Origin: Membranipora membranacea
Taxonomy: Eukaryota; Bryozoa; Gymnolaemata; Cheilostomatida; Membraniporidae
Assembly: GCA_914767715.1 (NCBI GenBank)
Contig: OU612065.1
Coordinates: forward strand, 9,548,001-9,612,000
DNA length: 64,000 nt
Reading direction: 5' to 3'
Both the position numbers and the translations under genes were made by a program. Each line of letters begins with the position of its first letter. Position 1 is the first letter of the stretch. A model generated the notes under the pieces. That model worked only from the letters and a program-made list of their open reading frames with translations, made no database searches and was not told the origin of the DNA. This document shows positions 26,001-36,341 of this stretch, in pieces.

Positions 26001-29000
26001 GACAGGTTTGGCAGCAGCATCCGTTAGCGGCAATGAATGCAGACCCCAGTATATCCCCATGAGGAAAATAACAATTTAGGCTACATTTGCAATGTTTGAT
26101 TTTCGTTTTTTTGTCTTTCAACACAAAAAATAAAAAACAAAATATGGAATTGGATTTTTGTTTTTGTTTTGCAGCATCAAAAATGAAAAACAAAAATCAA
26201 TTTCTTTTTTCAATTTTTGTTTTTGTGATTCAAAGTTGAAATATGAATATTTTGGTTTTTGCCAATAAGAAAATCAAAAAAACCAAAATTGACTCGATTT
26301 TCATATTTTGTTTTGTTGTTTTCGAACCGAAAACAAAAAACAAGTTGTATTTTGTTTTTTAGCATCAGTGCACAAAATTGAAAATCGAACGATACTAAGT
26401 CCCCTTATACGATATAATCTTTTACAACTTAAAAGTGGATGACTCGGATTACTGCTAATCTAACTAAAAACAATTTGTGACGCAGAAAATAAAAAGATCA
26501 TTTGCAGAAGTCATATTAAAATGAGACAAACACACTCTCAATATCAGTTAAAATAAATTTAATGGCTGTCTTTTGGCATTGTTCAAGCTCAATTTTGGCA
26601 TTGTCAGCTAAAAAAGTGTACCATGCTAGACATGCATATAAAAAAGAAAATTGAAAAACGAAAATTGACTCGATTTTCATATTTTGATTTGTTGTTTTTG
26701 AACCGAAAACAAAAAACAAGTTGTATTTTGTTTTTTAGCATCAGTGCGCAAAAATGAAAATCAAACGATACTAAGTCCCCTTATAGTTCATGCCCATCTG
26801 TTTGAGTTGCTTTATAAGAAAATTTTAAGCCTTACATTTTTTTAAAATTTGGCTGTCATGTTGAGAAAAAAAGAGAATTCTGTCTACAGTAACTCCTTAC
26901 AATTTGGCACACTTAGATGGTAAAATATTCTCATCCTTAGTTTTTATCGGTTGATCGATTCCATCATTCTTAGAAAAAGCCACATTTAAAATCATAATGT
27001 TGGCATTAATAGCATGTTGTTGGCTTCACACCATTCCATAGATAGATGTCTACCATTAGAAACATTGTCATCAAAATTTCGCACTGCTTTATAAATAGAT
27101 GTGTCATCTGCATACTGTCCGTTGTTAAAATTAGCAATGTTTAAGTCATTTGAGTAAATGAGCCATAAAATTGGGGGCCTTTATTTAGTGCCCTCTAGGG
27201 TTTCCACTAAAATCGACTATAATTAGAAAAAGAGCCATTGTATTTACCACACTGCACTAGCCTGGGCTAACACTGCACCCTTTGGGATAAAAAGCTTTCT
27301 ACTAGATGATGTTGCATTTGATAGAATCATAACTGATCATTTTAGGTAATAACACTTAGTAATGAAACCTGTTGAAAGCTTTGGAAATATCTAATCATCT
27401 GTTCTGTATAGATTTCATTGATTTATCCTGATCTAATGGCTTAGTGCAGTCATTGGTTAGCTGGAGAATGGCATCTGTGGTGTACTCTGAAAAAAGGGTG
27501 CCAGGGAGTGGATGGGCAAAGCATTTACGCACTGAGTTGGGTGTTGTAGGTGAATTTTTGTGTTGTCTTCTTATTTTGACAGTTATTCATTTCTATGATT
27601 AAGGTTGCAGCGACCAGCATTGGTTGCATGGTCCAAATTGTTCAGATTTATTACAGATCAATGCGTTTATTGAAATTTAATTTGGTAACAGATGCTAAAA
27701 AGACACGTCGGCAACATTCTCATAAGACAACACAGAGAAGACTGATCAGAATACAGGACTAGTAGGAAATATTATGGCATCCTGTTGAAGGGATAGATAA
27801 CTAATACTCAAAATGGAGAGCAACCTACAGATTGTGGCTCTCTATGCTTCGCTTCACTAGATGCAAAATTTTTCCATTGGTTCCATACTGTTGCTGCAGG
27901 AGTTATGCCCCTGTCTAGCTTACATTCCACCAAAACAGCATAGCTAAGCATGACAGAATGGGGATGATACTATGAGAAAGAATTATTCAAAATTGAGTTT
28001 CAGTCAACCAACAGTTTCAGAAAAATGGGCAATGTAAAAGAATATCCCACAATGCAATATTCTGGAATTCCCAATGAGATCGGGCCGATGATAACATAAA
28101 TGACATGGGCCTAATTCTGGTGGTACTAGCAGGGTGAAAATGTATTTTGACATGTCTTCTTAGCATATGTTACCATATAAATTTCCAGCTAGATATACCT
28201 CATGCCTACGTCAGTTGGAACCTTACCTCCGCAGCACCATACCAATGTTGTAATCCGTAGTTAATGCAAGTGCTTATGTTTCTTTCAGGATCGTATTTAG
28301 GATATGATTGCCGAACCTTCTTACAGCTCACACTACCATCTCCTATGTCATATGACTCGACGGTTATCACATAACCGCTCGGACTCTCCAGACAGACCTA
28401 AATTAAACAAGAAATAGACCGGGTATTTTATGGTAGAGGCGAGAGTGGCTCGTTCAGCTGGTCGACAGCACCAGGAAATCCATTTCTTTTTGAATCGGGT
28501 AAAAACTTTGGTTGATTCTCAATTCAAAGTAAGGGAATTTACTTTTTTCCCTTTATCTGACAGAAGAATGGGTTTAGAGTGTAAGGAAAATAATCCATCA
28601 ATTCACAAACATCAAGTTAGAAAAAATTGCAAGAATAGGTCAAACAAACAAGACACCAACCTTGTCAGAGCTCTTACTACAGTCAACTAAGTCTGCAGAA
28701 TTGAGCAGCACATCTTTAAATATACCAGTGATATTATTAGATGTGTCCTTTTTAGAAGTAAATTCAAGCAACCCTGTTGATGTGTCAATCTCAAAGTTGT
28801 CCAAAGCGATTTTTCTCCCCGGTGACAGGGTTGGGAAAGTAAGCTGACTGGTTGTTTGGGTTGTGTCCTGGTGGGATTGCTGGGAGGCACAGTTTTGATA
28901 GGATACACCCAACCTGAGAAATTCAAAATGCAATCTTCATTATTATTGGAATGACCATGGATAGAATTTATACACAAAGCTGATTTTGCGAACAGACGCC

Positions 29001-29209
29001 ATAAAAAGCCTCACGGTGTCAGTCTTGATATGGAGGGAGAGGTCTGTACTTCAAAAAGTGTCTACTCACCAAATAGCAAGTATGAGAGATATTATAGCCA
29101 CCAGGAGAGATACAACGAATATACCCACAAAGCACCGTCTCAGCCTAGGATTTACACCAATGAAAGTGTCAAAAAGTTTATCAGTACAAGAGTTTGATCC
29201 AGTACCCAT
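20004..29209 (-). CDS. MYORG: Myogenesis-regulating glycosidase-like protein, family GH31
   Basis: Nine exons on the minus strand: 29209-29070, 28913-28661, 28397-28227, 23754-23651, 22825-22714, 22173-21953, 21594-21360, 21043-20902 and 20758-20004. All phases agree, giving 710 codons, close to the roughly 714 of human MYORG. A short polar N-terminus with RLRRC precedes one membrane segment (about 29-46), so it is a type II protein with a lumenal catalytic part. The GH31 barrel carries PIWSTWAEYKK, LEIDDDWTPHYGDW, the nucleophile in FKFDAG (Asp458), the acid/base in MLDRR (Asp518), GYPFVLPDMIGGN and QFSIPPWR. Both catalytic aspartates match the human positions I remember (463 and 520). The vertebrate enzyme is an ER/Golgi alpha-galactosidase. 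The intron 23755-28226 is filled with mobile DNA. The donor after exon 7 (GTTTAT) is weak. A GTGAGT donor near 29724-29729 could end a 5' non-coding exon. Confidence 0.93.
22944..23310. repeat. TTAA-flanked MITE, copy 2
   Basis: A 367-bp relative of the element at 1536-1890 in reversed orientation, inside a glycosidase intron. TTAA occurs at both borders (22940-22943 and 23311-23314). The ends are AGGGCAACCAAGGTTTC and the slightly changed GAAACCTTGGTTGCACT. Confidence 0.85.
24190..26410. repeat. Large foldback element with a nested MITE
   Basis: The outer ends are inverted copies (ATAAGGGGACTTAGTATC left; GATACTAAGTCCCCTTAT right). The left arm runs to about 24905 and the right arm from about 25330. 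Each arm has a terminal part of roughly 350 bases of low-complexity AAAAACAAAA-type sequence, then a GC-richer part with GCAGCACACC, GCAACCAGG and TTGACTTGAC blocks. Open frames in the two arms mirror each other and show no protein domain. The right arm is lengthened by the MITE at 25432-25790. No transposase is visible, so it is probably non-autonomous. It lies in intron 3 of the glycosidase gene. Confidence 0.85.
25432..25790. repeat. MITE copy 3, inserted in the right arm of the foldback
   Basis: Internal sequence (GCATTAATGAGTAGTAAATA, GTTGCTGACTCTAAGC, ACAGGAAACTGCTCTGTGG) matches copies 1 and 2. The ends are decayed (TCAACCGAGGTTTT and AACCCTGGTTTCCCTATAA). The flanking arm sequence resumes on each side, and the intact left arm has a TTAA at 24829-24832 in the corresponding place. 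Confidence 0.85.
26520..27520 (-). pseudogene. Broken non-LTR retrotransposon reverse transcriptase
   Basis: Read on the minus strand from 27520 downwards, pieces of a reverse transcriptase appear in changing frames. They are DAILQLTN; motif A as LDISKAFNRFH (about 27390-27420); LIYSNDLN, then the catalytic YADDTSIYKAV (about 27100-27114); GVTVDRILFFSQH with QILKKCKA (about 26830-26890); and YACLAWYTF with ELEQCQKTAIKFIL (26545-26640). This order matches CR1/Jockey-like LINE polymerases. Several stops and at least three frame changes show it is dead. A foldback arm fragment (26637-26786) replaces the segment before YACLAWY. Only the polymerase part is left; I see no endonuclease or first ORF. 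Confidence 0.85.
26637..26786. repeat. Solo right-arm fragment of the foldback element
   Basis: About 150 bases nearly identical to the outer right arm at 26240-26410 (GACTCGATTTTCATATTTTG, TTTTTTAGCATCAGTGC, GATACTAAGTCCCCTTATA). It sits between two halves of the reverse transcriptase relic. Confidence 0.8.
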
Positions 29210-30610
29210 GTTCAGTTATGCGTCCTTTCTCTACTAAAATAGTTATAACAGTGATATATTCACTGAGTAGGGGAACATATTTGACCCTGAAAAAACCTAT
29301 GCCTATTTTTGTATTGTTGTTGGAACACAATTCTCATCTTTGATTGATTCACGAGTTCAGTAATGCTACAGCCGATCACTTGATAAACTTTTACTGGAAC
29401 AGCAATCAAGGCATAATAATAAAGATGTCAGAATTTTGGCTAGTTCTAGTTACGGACTTAAATTTAATACTGATGGAATCTCTCCACAATAGCCATACTG
29501 TGAATTTACCAGAATTTATATCAATGGTTATGTAACTATGGAGACAAGTGAAGCAAATATTTCTCTCTACAACTACCATCTCACTAGGTTGGTTTCTACC
29601 AAGTAGAAAAACAAAAACGAAAAAGAGACAGGTCTCTAAGGGAGACATTTGTGGTTCAGCAAAGGCGGCCATTGGCGAGCGGACGGGAAACCTGGCCGCT
29701 GCACACCTCTGGTTCTCTTTGTCACTCACCTCAATACATCAAAAAATATCACGCAGCTAACATGATTTGTACAAAACCAACTGATGCAATTTGTATATAA
29801 CTCTGAAATGATAAGTTACTCTCAATATGGCGCTATCTTGCACTTAGCTGATTTACAACCACGCATCTTATCTCAGGATATACTGTGCGAGTAGCTGAAC
29901 ATAAGGGACGGTACTTAGGACCACCAGCAACTTTATTTGTTTGCAGAGTGTAATAAATACCTACTTTGACAGATAACTGTTTAAGGGATCAATTGTTTAA
30001 GAGTTGACTCCCCTTACATCACATCATATTCATAATATGCTGACCGATTACAATATACACTTAAATGTGCGAGGAATAAGAAATTAGCTTAGTTTCACAA
30101 TACATAATGAGTAATGTTATTCAGAGTTGTGTGCAAAATGTGATAACATTATGATCATGCTGCCAACACAGTCAGCATGCCACACAAGCAAGGTGAACAG
30201 CAATGAACCATGTTGTTCCTGCAATAATGAATTAATCGTTTTGCCACAAAAATATTATACTCATGCTATTTATGAAGGTGGGAGTTTTCAGTGGTGATTG
30301 AAAGAGATAGCACTCATAGTTACAGTATAGAAAGAAACAGCATGAAATAAATGTTTATCAGAAAACCATCCAAATCAAAAGCTGAGGCAGCTTATTTAAG
30401 AAAATCAACAACTGAAACAACAGGGCCGGAAAAACATTGTACGGATGAAGCCACAAAGCAATACATAGAAAAAATATAGTTCATCAAAAATTTTCAACAA
30501 GAAAAAGGAGAGAAGAGAGTAAACTTCATCTAAAGTTTCAAAAATATAGATTTGTAATTTGCTCCAGCGCAAGCTTCGTTGAAATATGGAGGGTGGCGCA
30601 GACTAAAAAT
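29210..30610. other. Intergenic region between glycosidase and FEM1 genes
   Basis: Contains the glycosidase promoter side and the FEM1 3' UTR. A GC-richer patch at 29640-29730 may hold a non-coding first exon of the glycosidase gene. TTTATT at 29932-29937 is a possible minus-strand poly(A) signal for FEM1. No further gene seen. Confidence 0.5.
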
Positions 30611-33600
30611 TCAGTGCTTGTCGGTAAACTGCTGGAGTTCATGTGGAAGGCTTCTGTAGCGAATCTTGTATTTCCTCACAGCTTTGGCAGCCAAGCATTG
30701 GAGAGAGGTGAAGTTCTGAGGCATGATGGTACTAACCAAAGCTTTTTTACGTGTAACTAAATAGTCCATAGCTTCCTTATCCTCCCCATTGACGGTATCT
30801 ATATGAGCGCCGGCCTTGAGAAGAGAGAGCATTATATCCGCATCTGGTGTTTTCTGCATGCTAGCCACATGCAAAGCTGTGTTACCATTCAAATCTACAC
30901 AATCAATGGCAGCATCTAGCTCAGTGAGAAGTTCGATACACTTTACACAGGGGAAGTCACATACAGGGTACTTCCCAACTGAGGTTGTTTCATGATTAGC
31001 GGCCAAATGAAGTAGAGTCTGACCATTAGAGTTTCTTGGCTCCAGTTTTATCAACTGAAATACCAGTTTCTTGAACTGGAACTCTTCGTCTTCCGTCAGT
31101 TTGGAGGATAGACGGCAGATGAGGGACATGAGGTGCATGATTATAGTAACGATTTTAGAGTAGTTCTGGGTGTCACGTTCACTAGGTAGAGTCTTTGTGT
31201 CCATAAGCACCCCTCTCCCTCGTTCCAACTCCGTAATTGCTTTCGAAAATATGGAGTAGATGTCTGAAAACTGGACAAGGCAAATAGACCTTGTCCTGCC
31301 ATTTCCCATCATGAAGCTAAACAGCTCAGCAAATGAAAGTAGGGAAGATTGAGTCATTGGTGAGAGTGGATCAAGTTTATTCATTTGCATGTCCAGAGCA
31401 TACATCCATAGGGCTATACACCTGTCAAAGTCACCCATATCGGCATAGACAGCACCTCTGTATCGGATATAGTATGAGGTATCCGGGTGGGCGGGGCCTA
31501 ATATTCTCTCACGAACCAACAATGCCTGCATCTTCATGTCATCAGGATCTGAGAGAAGCTCTTCCAAATCCTCCATAGTCTGAACTTCTGTGGCGCCCTC
31601 ATATGCAGAAACTTTTGATGGTGCCAGGGGCTTTTGCAATGGATTGATTGGATCCGAAAACCTAGAAGAACAAACAATAAATGTTGACAGTATTATACAA
31701 AATATGAACTTATATAAGGGCCTGAATGTCTCATGCTTTTGTTGGTTAGGATAATTGCCTGACTGTCTAACCTAAAAGATATTCACCTCACTAAATATGG
31801 AGAGATGGGCAATTATCTAACAACAAAGGTCAACACACCATGTGTCATGGCAGTAGCAATTAACCATGCTTGTGAAAACACTAAAATCTTCATGATCAGT
31901 TTTTACCATAGAGTTATTCTAGTGTATTCTGTTTGTTATCTATGGTGTGCAAGGGATGATATTAAGTAGAAATGACTTATTCTTACTCAGCAGTCTGACA
32001 CAGAATCTTGTGCTAACTCAATGACATGCCATATAATCAAGAATATGGATATATATATATATATATGTATACTATACATAGATAATATGTCCATACTCTG
32101 TGACACACAGTGTGGGTGTTCAGAGAAAACTATACATACCTCTCTTCGATTGCCCTCTTCCAGTATTTAATCGCACCAGCCATATCACGTTTTTTGTCGA
32201 CAAATGTTGCGCCCAAAAGCTCAAGAGCTTCTATCCTTTCCAACTTTGATACCTCATGCCTAAAAATTGATCAATTATGGTTATATAATGCCATAGCCTA
32301 TGCGTAGACAGCTATATAATATAGAGACCTCCAAACAAGCACATAACTGGATTTTGATTTGGCTAAGACTCCATATTGGGTTTAGGGCTCTGCTTTAGGG
32401 TCCATAGTCAGTCCTTCTGGTGATAAGATGCTGATAGGTTTGGGAAGTCAGATTAGTGGTATCCATTAGTCTTGGTGATTAATATCTTCAAGAATTCGGT
32501 GATGCATAGAATATCAGCTTACTACTCATTGCCGAACACAAAACACGCAGGGCTTATTTCCCCATTTACCCTCTCTTTTTCTTGCGAATAAAACCATTTT
32601 AGCAGAAGTGAGGGATCTAAGGGCTTCTTACAACACATCTCACATCTAATGTCAATTTCGACAAAAAAAATATAATAAGGTCAGACAGTTTTGAGGCAAT
32701 GCCAGGAAAACAGACCTGCATGAATTATGAACTTGGCCAATTAGCCTGTACATTGCCTATAAACATGATTTCAGTAGGTGAGAAGAAATTTGGAATGAGC
32801 CGACATGAAACACTTTTCTTTTTAGGGCAACCATGAAGGGTACTATAGAATTAAAGCTATGGTTATCCGCTATGCCAGTGACTTCTTTGTGATGTATACT
32901 ACTACATATTACTTGTGAGCACAGATAACAATGCTTGGATGTTTACTCAGTTAACATAAACGATAGCAGCACCAAACATACCTCCTGACCTCCTGCCCTG
33001 AGTGATCGAAGATACACAACAATGACACCATAGGACAGCTACCACACAATTTTAACTTATCAAATTTGAGGATGATCAACTAAAACTGAAGTACATTAAT
33101 TAAAACGGTGCCCAACTTAATATCACTTGATAGCTAACACCCTGAGTTTCTGTGGCTACACATCAGAGAAGTCACACAAGTCCGAGGGTTTCACTTTGAC
33201 GTACTGGTTAGGTCTACTACAGTTGATGTTAACAACTAACAGTTACTGTCAGTGGACTTAACCATTACTGTAACTGGAATATCTCCATCAACCACCACTG
33301 GTTGGTGGAGGCTGATAATGGAAATCCACTATAAGCAAATTGGACCAAAGTTTAAGCACTTAAACTACTACATGCAGCAACACTCTTCACTCTTTAGGCT
33401 ATGAAGGTTTTCAACCCAATATGTCAGCCAGTGCAAGTTGTAGGTTGTAGAACTGTTTATGTCCAAAGAATGAGAAAGTGGGTGCACACCTGGGGCATCA
33501 ATTGCACCCAGTAGTCAGTAGACTGCAGCAAGATTCTGGCCCAAGACCTTCAAAGCTTGCATACTTGAGGGTAGTCCCCCCTAACCAACTGAGCTACCTC

Positions 33601-34797
33601 ATGAGTAAGATGCCCATTCTATGGTCCCCTGGGACCGATATGCCTATATTTTGACAATACCAGTGTGAGTGGTTGATACTAGTATTGGAAAATACTACAT
33701 GTAGAATGTCCATGGCCTGCTGGGACTCATGTGCATATATTTTTTCCAATGCCAGTATGGGTGTTTGTTAATGGTCATTGGCAAAATACAGACATGTAAG
33801 TCCCAACGGCCTATGGCCAATCCAGTCTGAACTTATTATGAGAAGACTACACTCACCTTTGAATTAAAAACTCAACAATCTTCATGTGTCCAGTAACAGC
33901 AGCAGCAAATAGTGGAGTCATTCCATAGGCATCCTTGTCCATCCTTGCTCCATGGTCAAGTAGAAGCTCCATTATCTCCAGGCTACCGCTCTCTGCACAA
34001 TCATGTAGAGCTGTGTTTCCTATAGAGAAAAAGACAAGCCATCTTGTTTATCCGCACATCAGTACGGCTGGGTTAACCTCAACAATTCCATTGATTCGAT
34101 ATAATAATGATCTTCAACAAAAGAAGTTACAAATTGGTACGATCGAGTGAATTCATTCAGTAATCCCGTAACCTATCGGATTAGTCGGCGAGGTGGTTGC
34201 ACCATCCATACATTGACATTCACCCAAGATTGGCAGTTCACAGCATCACTTACCTTTGACACTTTTACGGTTGACATCAGCTCCCCTCTCTAATAGATAA
34301 CAAACGATAGGGACATGACCCTTGTAACAAGAAATCATCAGACAGGTATGGCCGTGTCGGTTGGCTATCTCTATGTCAGCTGTATGCTCAACAAGATATT
34401 TGACTATCGTAAAGTGACCATCAAAGCATGCAGCTCTGAGTGGTGTAGAGTTTGTGAGTGTAGTGTTGTTGACATTAGCTGTTTTCCTGATTAAATACTT
34501 CACTATTTCAATGTGCCCAGCTGCTGCAGCACACCAGAGGGGAGGAGCTCCATCTATAGTCTCACCATCAAATGTCACTGAACCTGCGTACTCTACATCA
34601 GCTGCACAGCTCTCTACCAAATATTTTACTACTTCTAAGTGTCCATTCTTTGCTGCCATCACAAGAGGAGTTGCACCATTAGTCCTGTCGTTGATAAGAC
34701 TTTTCACCTCATCTGTTTTTCTGTTGTTAAATATGTCTTTCAATTTCTTCACTTTCCCTTCCTTGGCTGCAAGAAAGACCATCCCTTTACAATCCAT
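30611..34797 (-). CDS. FEM1C: FEM1-family ankyrin protein (FEM1A/C-like)
   Basis: Four exons on the minus strand: 34797-34254, 34019-33857, 32259-32140 and 31661-30611, in phase throughout, 625 codons. Residues about 1-250 hold N-terminal ankyrin repeats (NGATPLVMAAKNGHLEVVKY, TNSTPLRAACFDGH, GHTCLMISCYKGH, GNTALHDCAESGSLEIM, YGMTPLFAAAVTGH). A helical region follows with ERIEALELLGATFVDKKRD, then RERILGPAHPDTSYYIRYRG. Two more ankyrin repeats come near the C-terminus (GQTLLHLAANH, GNTALHVASMQ), and the end has TLQCLAAKAV. FEM1 proteins are substrate receptors of the CUL2 ubiquitin ligase and bind C-terminal degrons, chiefly ending in arginine. The VNRKSVKGN and DGETIxGAPPLW stretches favour FEM1A/C over FEM1B. 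I cannot say whether it is orthologous to A or C, since they may have split later in vertebrates. Confidence 0.92.
33480..33606 (-). repeat. Possible tRNA-derived SINE fragment
   Basis: On the minus strand the sequence begins GAGGTAGCTCAGTTGGTTAG, a good A-box/D-arm of a tRNA, followed by a weak B-box-like GGTCTTGGGCC about 45 bases later. The tRNA fold is not complete. It lies in a FEM1 intron. A similar head occurs near 37675 on the plus strand. Confidence 0.4.
33614..33810. repeat. Diverged tandem duplication of about 97 bp
   Basis: Two successive blocks share the order CCTGGGACC / GCTGGGACT, ATGCCTATATTTTGACAATA / GTGCATATATTTTTTCCAAT, CCAGTGTGAGTG / CCAGTATGGGTG and ATACTACATGTA / ATACAGACATGTA. 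Located in a FEM1 intron, next to the SINE-like sequence. Confidence 0.5.
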
Positions 34798-36341
34798 GGT
34801 GGATACTACAGCCTTGGTTTCAGAGTTTTGACCTTATTTGTGACTTCTAGGTGGTTAAACGGGCCTATGAGTTCACAACTGTCTGACCAAAATGTTATTC
34901 AAGAAGTTTCACAGCTAAGATTATTGAGCAAATTACGTCATGACGTGAAATCATCAATCTTGTGATGAATCGATTCTAGTTTCCGGTCTGTGAAAAGCAA
35001 AAGAAGCCTAACATTCTTGAAGAGGATAAAACTTATAATTAATCTAGATAAATTGTTTTACAAAAATAAATCCAAAAAACCGAATAGACTTCACCTGCAA
35101 AATGTAAGGGTGAGTTTAACTGAAATTACAACATGTAGGTAAAATACAAGTTGCTAAGCAACTAGAGTTTGCCTGAACTGTAAGGTTTTCTAATCAGATG
35201 GGGGAGGCAAGAACGAATGTCAGAAAATGCCACTAACGCAAGTTTACACAAAGAACGCTTACAAAGTTCTGTGCTGTTATATGGTAGCCAGCTTATCAAC
35301 CATTTATAGCTTGAAAACTGTTACTGCAGCGCGGTTTTTTATTGTCCAGCCGCCTCCAAATGCGCATTCAAACAATCCCTCTTTTGTGAGTTGAGCATAG
35401 ACCAGTGGTTCCCAATTAGGTTAGATGATTTCCCCCTTTCCTTACCACCATAACCTCCATCCCCCCCCCCCCCCGCTTCCCCACCTATTCCATCCCAACT
35501 TGTTTTCATATATATCATAGCGTGTTAGATCTTGTTCTACAATCTACATGGGTTCAAATAATCAAATATGTATTGGTATTCCAACATAACACTATGGTAG
35601 GATAACTCTGAATATTAATTTAGTATGACATTTTCTGAAAATGCAGCCAGCTGGGGGATTTTGAGGCATATCAGAAATTCCCCCCTGAAAATTGAAAATT
35701 CCCCCCTTGGGGGGAATTCCTCCCCATTTGGGAACCACTGGCATAGACCAAGGCAGTCGCTACATAGTACCTACTTAGATCAAGTTTGTTCTAGTACCTA
35801 CCCTGCTGATATGTCATTGCCGAGCACAGAGCCAACACCAGATTAACTTGGATCGTGTTATGGAAGACATCTACACTTATTTATTTCACTAGTCAACTTT
35901 GTCAAATAATTACGGGAAAATTTTCATGTTGGATTTACTATTATTATTGCTACAGGAATAAATTGTATCACAGTTAGCTTCGTTGTCAAAAGGAATATCA
36001 GGAAAAAGGGTACAAGTACCATCAGAATGTGTGACACCAGCACTCCATAGTAATATGTGTAAAATGAGCAGGCAAACAGATTTATCAAAATTAGAATAAA
36101 ACACTGCATACAAAAAGTTATATCTGTTGTTACAAAATATCAAATTTTCAGCAGAGAAAATATGATAAATAGGTTTTGTATTTATGACCAGAAGAAGTAC
36201 CAAAGTTACTTCATGTCTCGCAGAAGCTCTTGATTTTAGTTCTAGTCATTTATTCCAAGCAGAGCAGGGAAAGCGCTATGAACCGCACAGCTTCTGGAAG
36301 AAGCATCATAATGTTGACAAACAAGTAATAACTTGGTATGG
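34798..36341. other. Intergenic region between FEM1 and PRXL2C genes
   Basis: Contains the FEM1 5' flank, a hAT-type MITE (35403-35740) and the presumed PRXL2C 3' UTR. No additional gene recognised. Confidence 0.55.
35403..35740. mobile_element. hAT-type non-autonomous element with perfect 8-bp target duplication
   Basis: A 338-bp element starting CAGTGGTTCCCAA and ending TTGGGAACCACTG. It is flanked by identical copies of GCATAGAC at 35395-35402 and 35741-35748. Terminal repeats beginning CAGTGGTTC and 8-bp duplications are diagnostic of the hAT superfamily. The interior is GC-homopolymer rich (runs of C and G) with no transposase frame, so it depended on an enzyme made elsewhere. Confidence 0.92.

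Noticed and set aside
24712-26079. Two frames of 68 and 107 residues in the foldback arms
   Set aside because: They lie in the inverted arms of the same element, and no protein similarity is visible.
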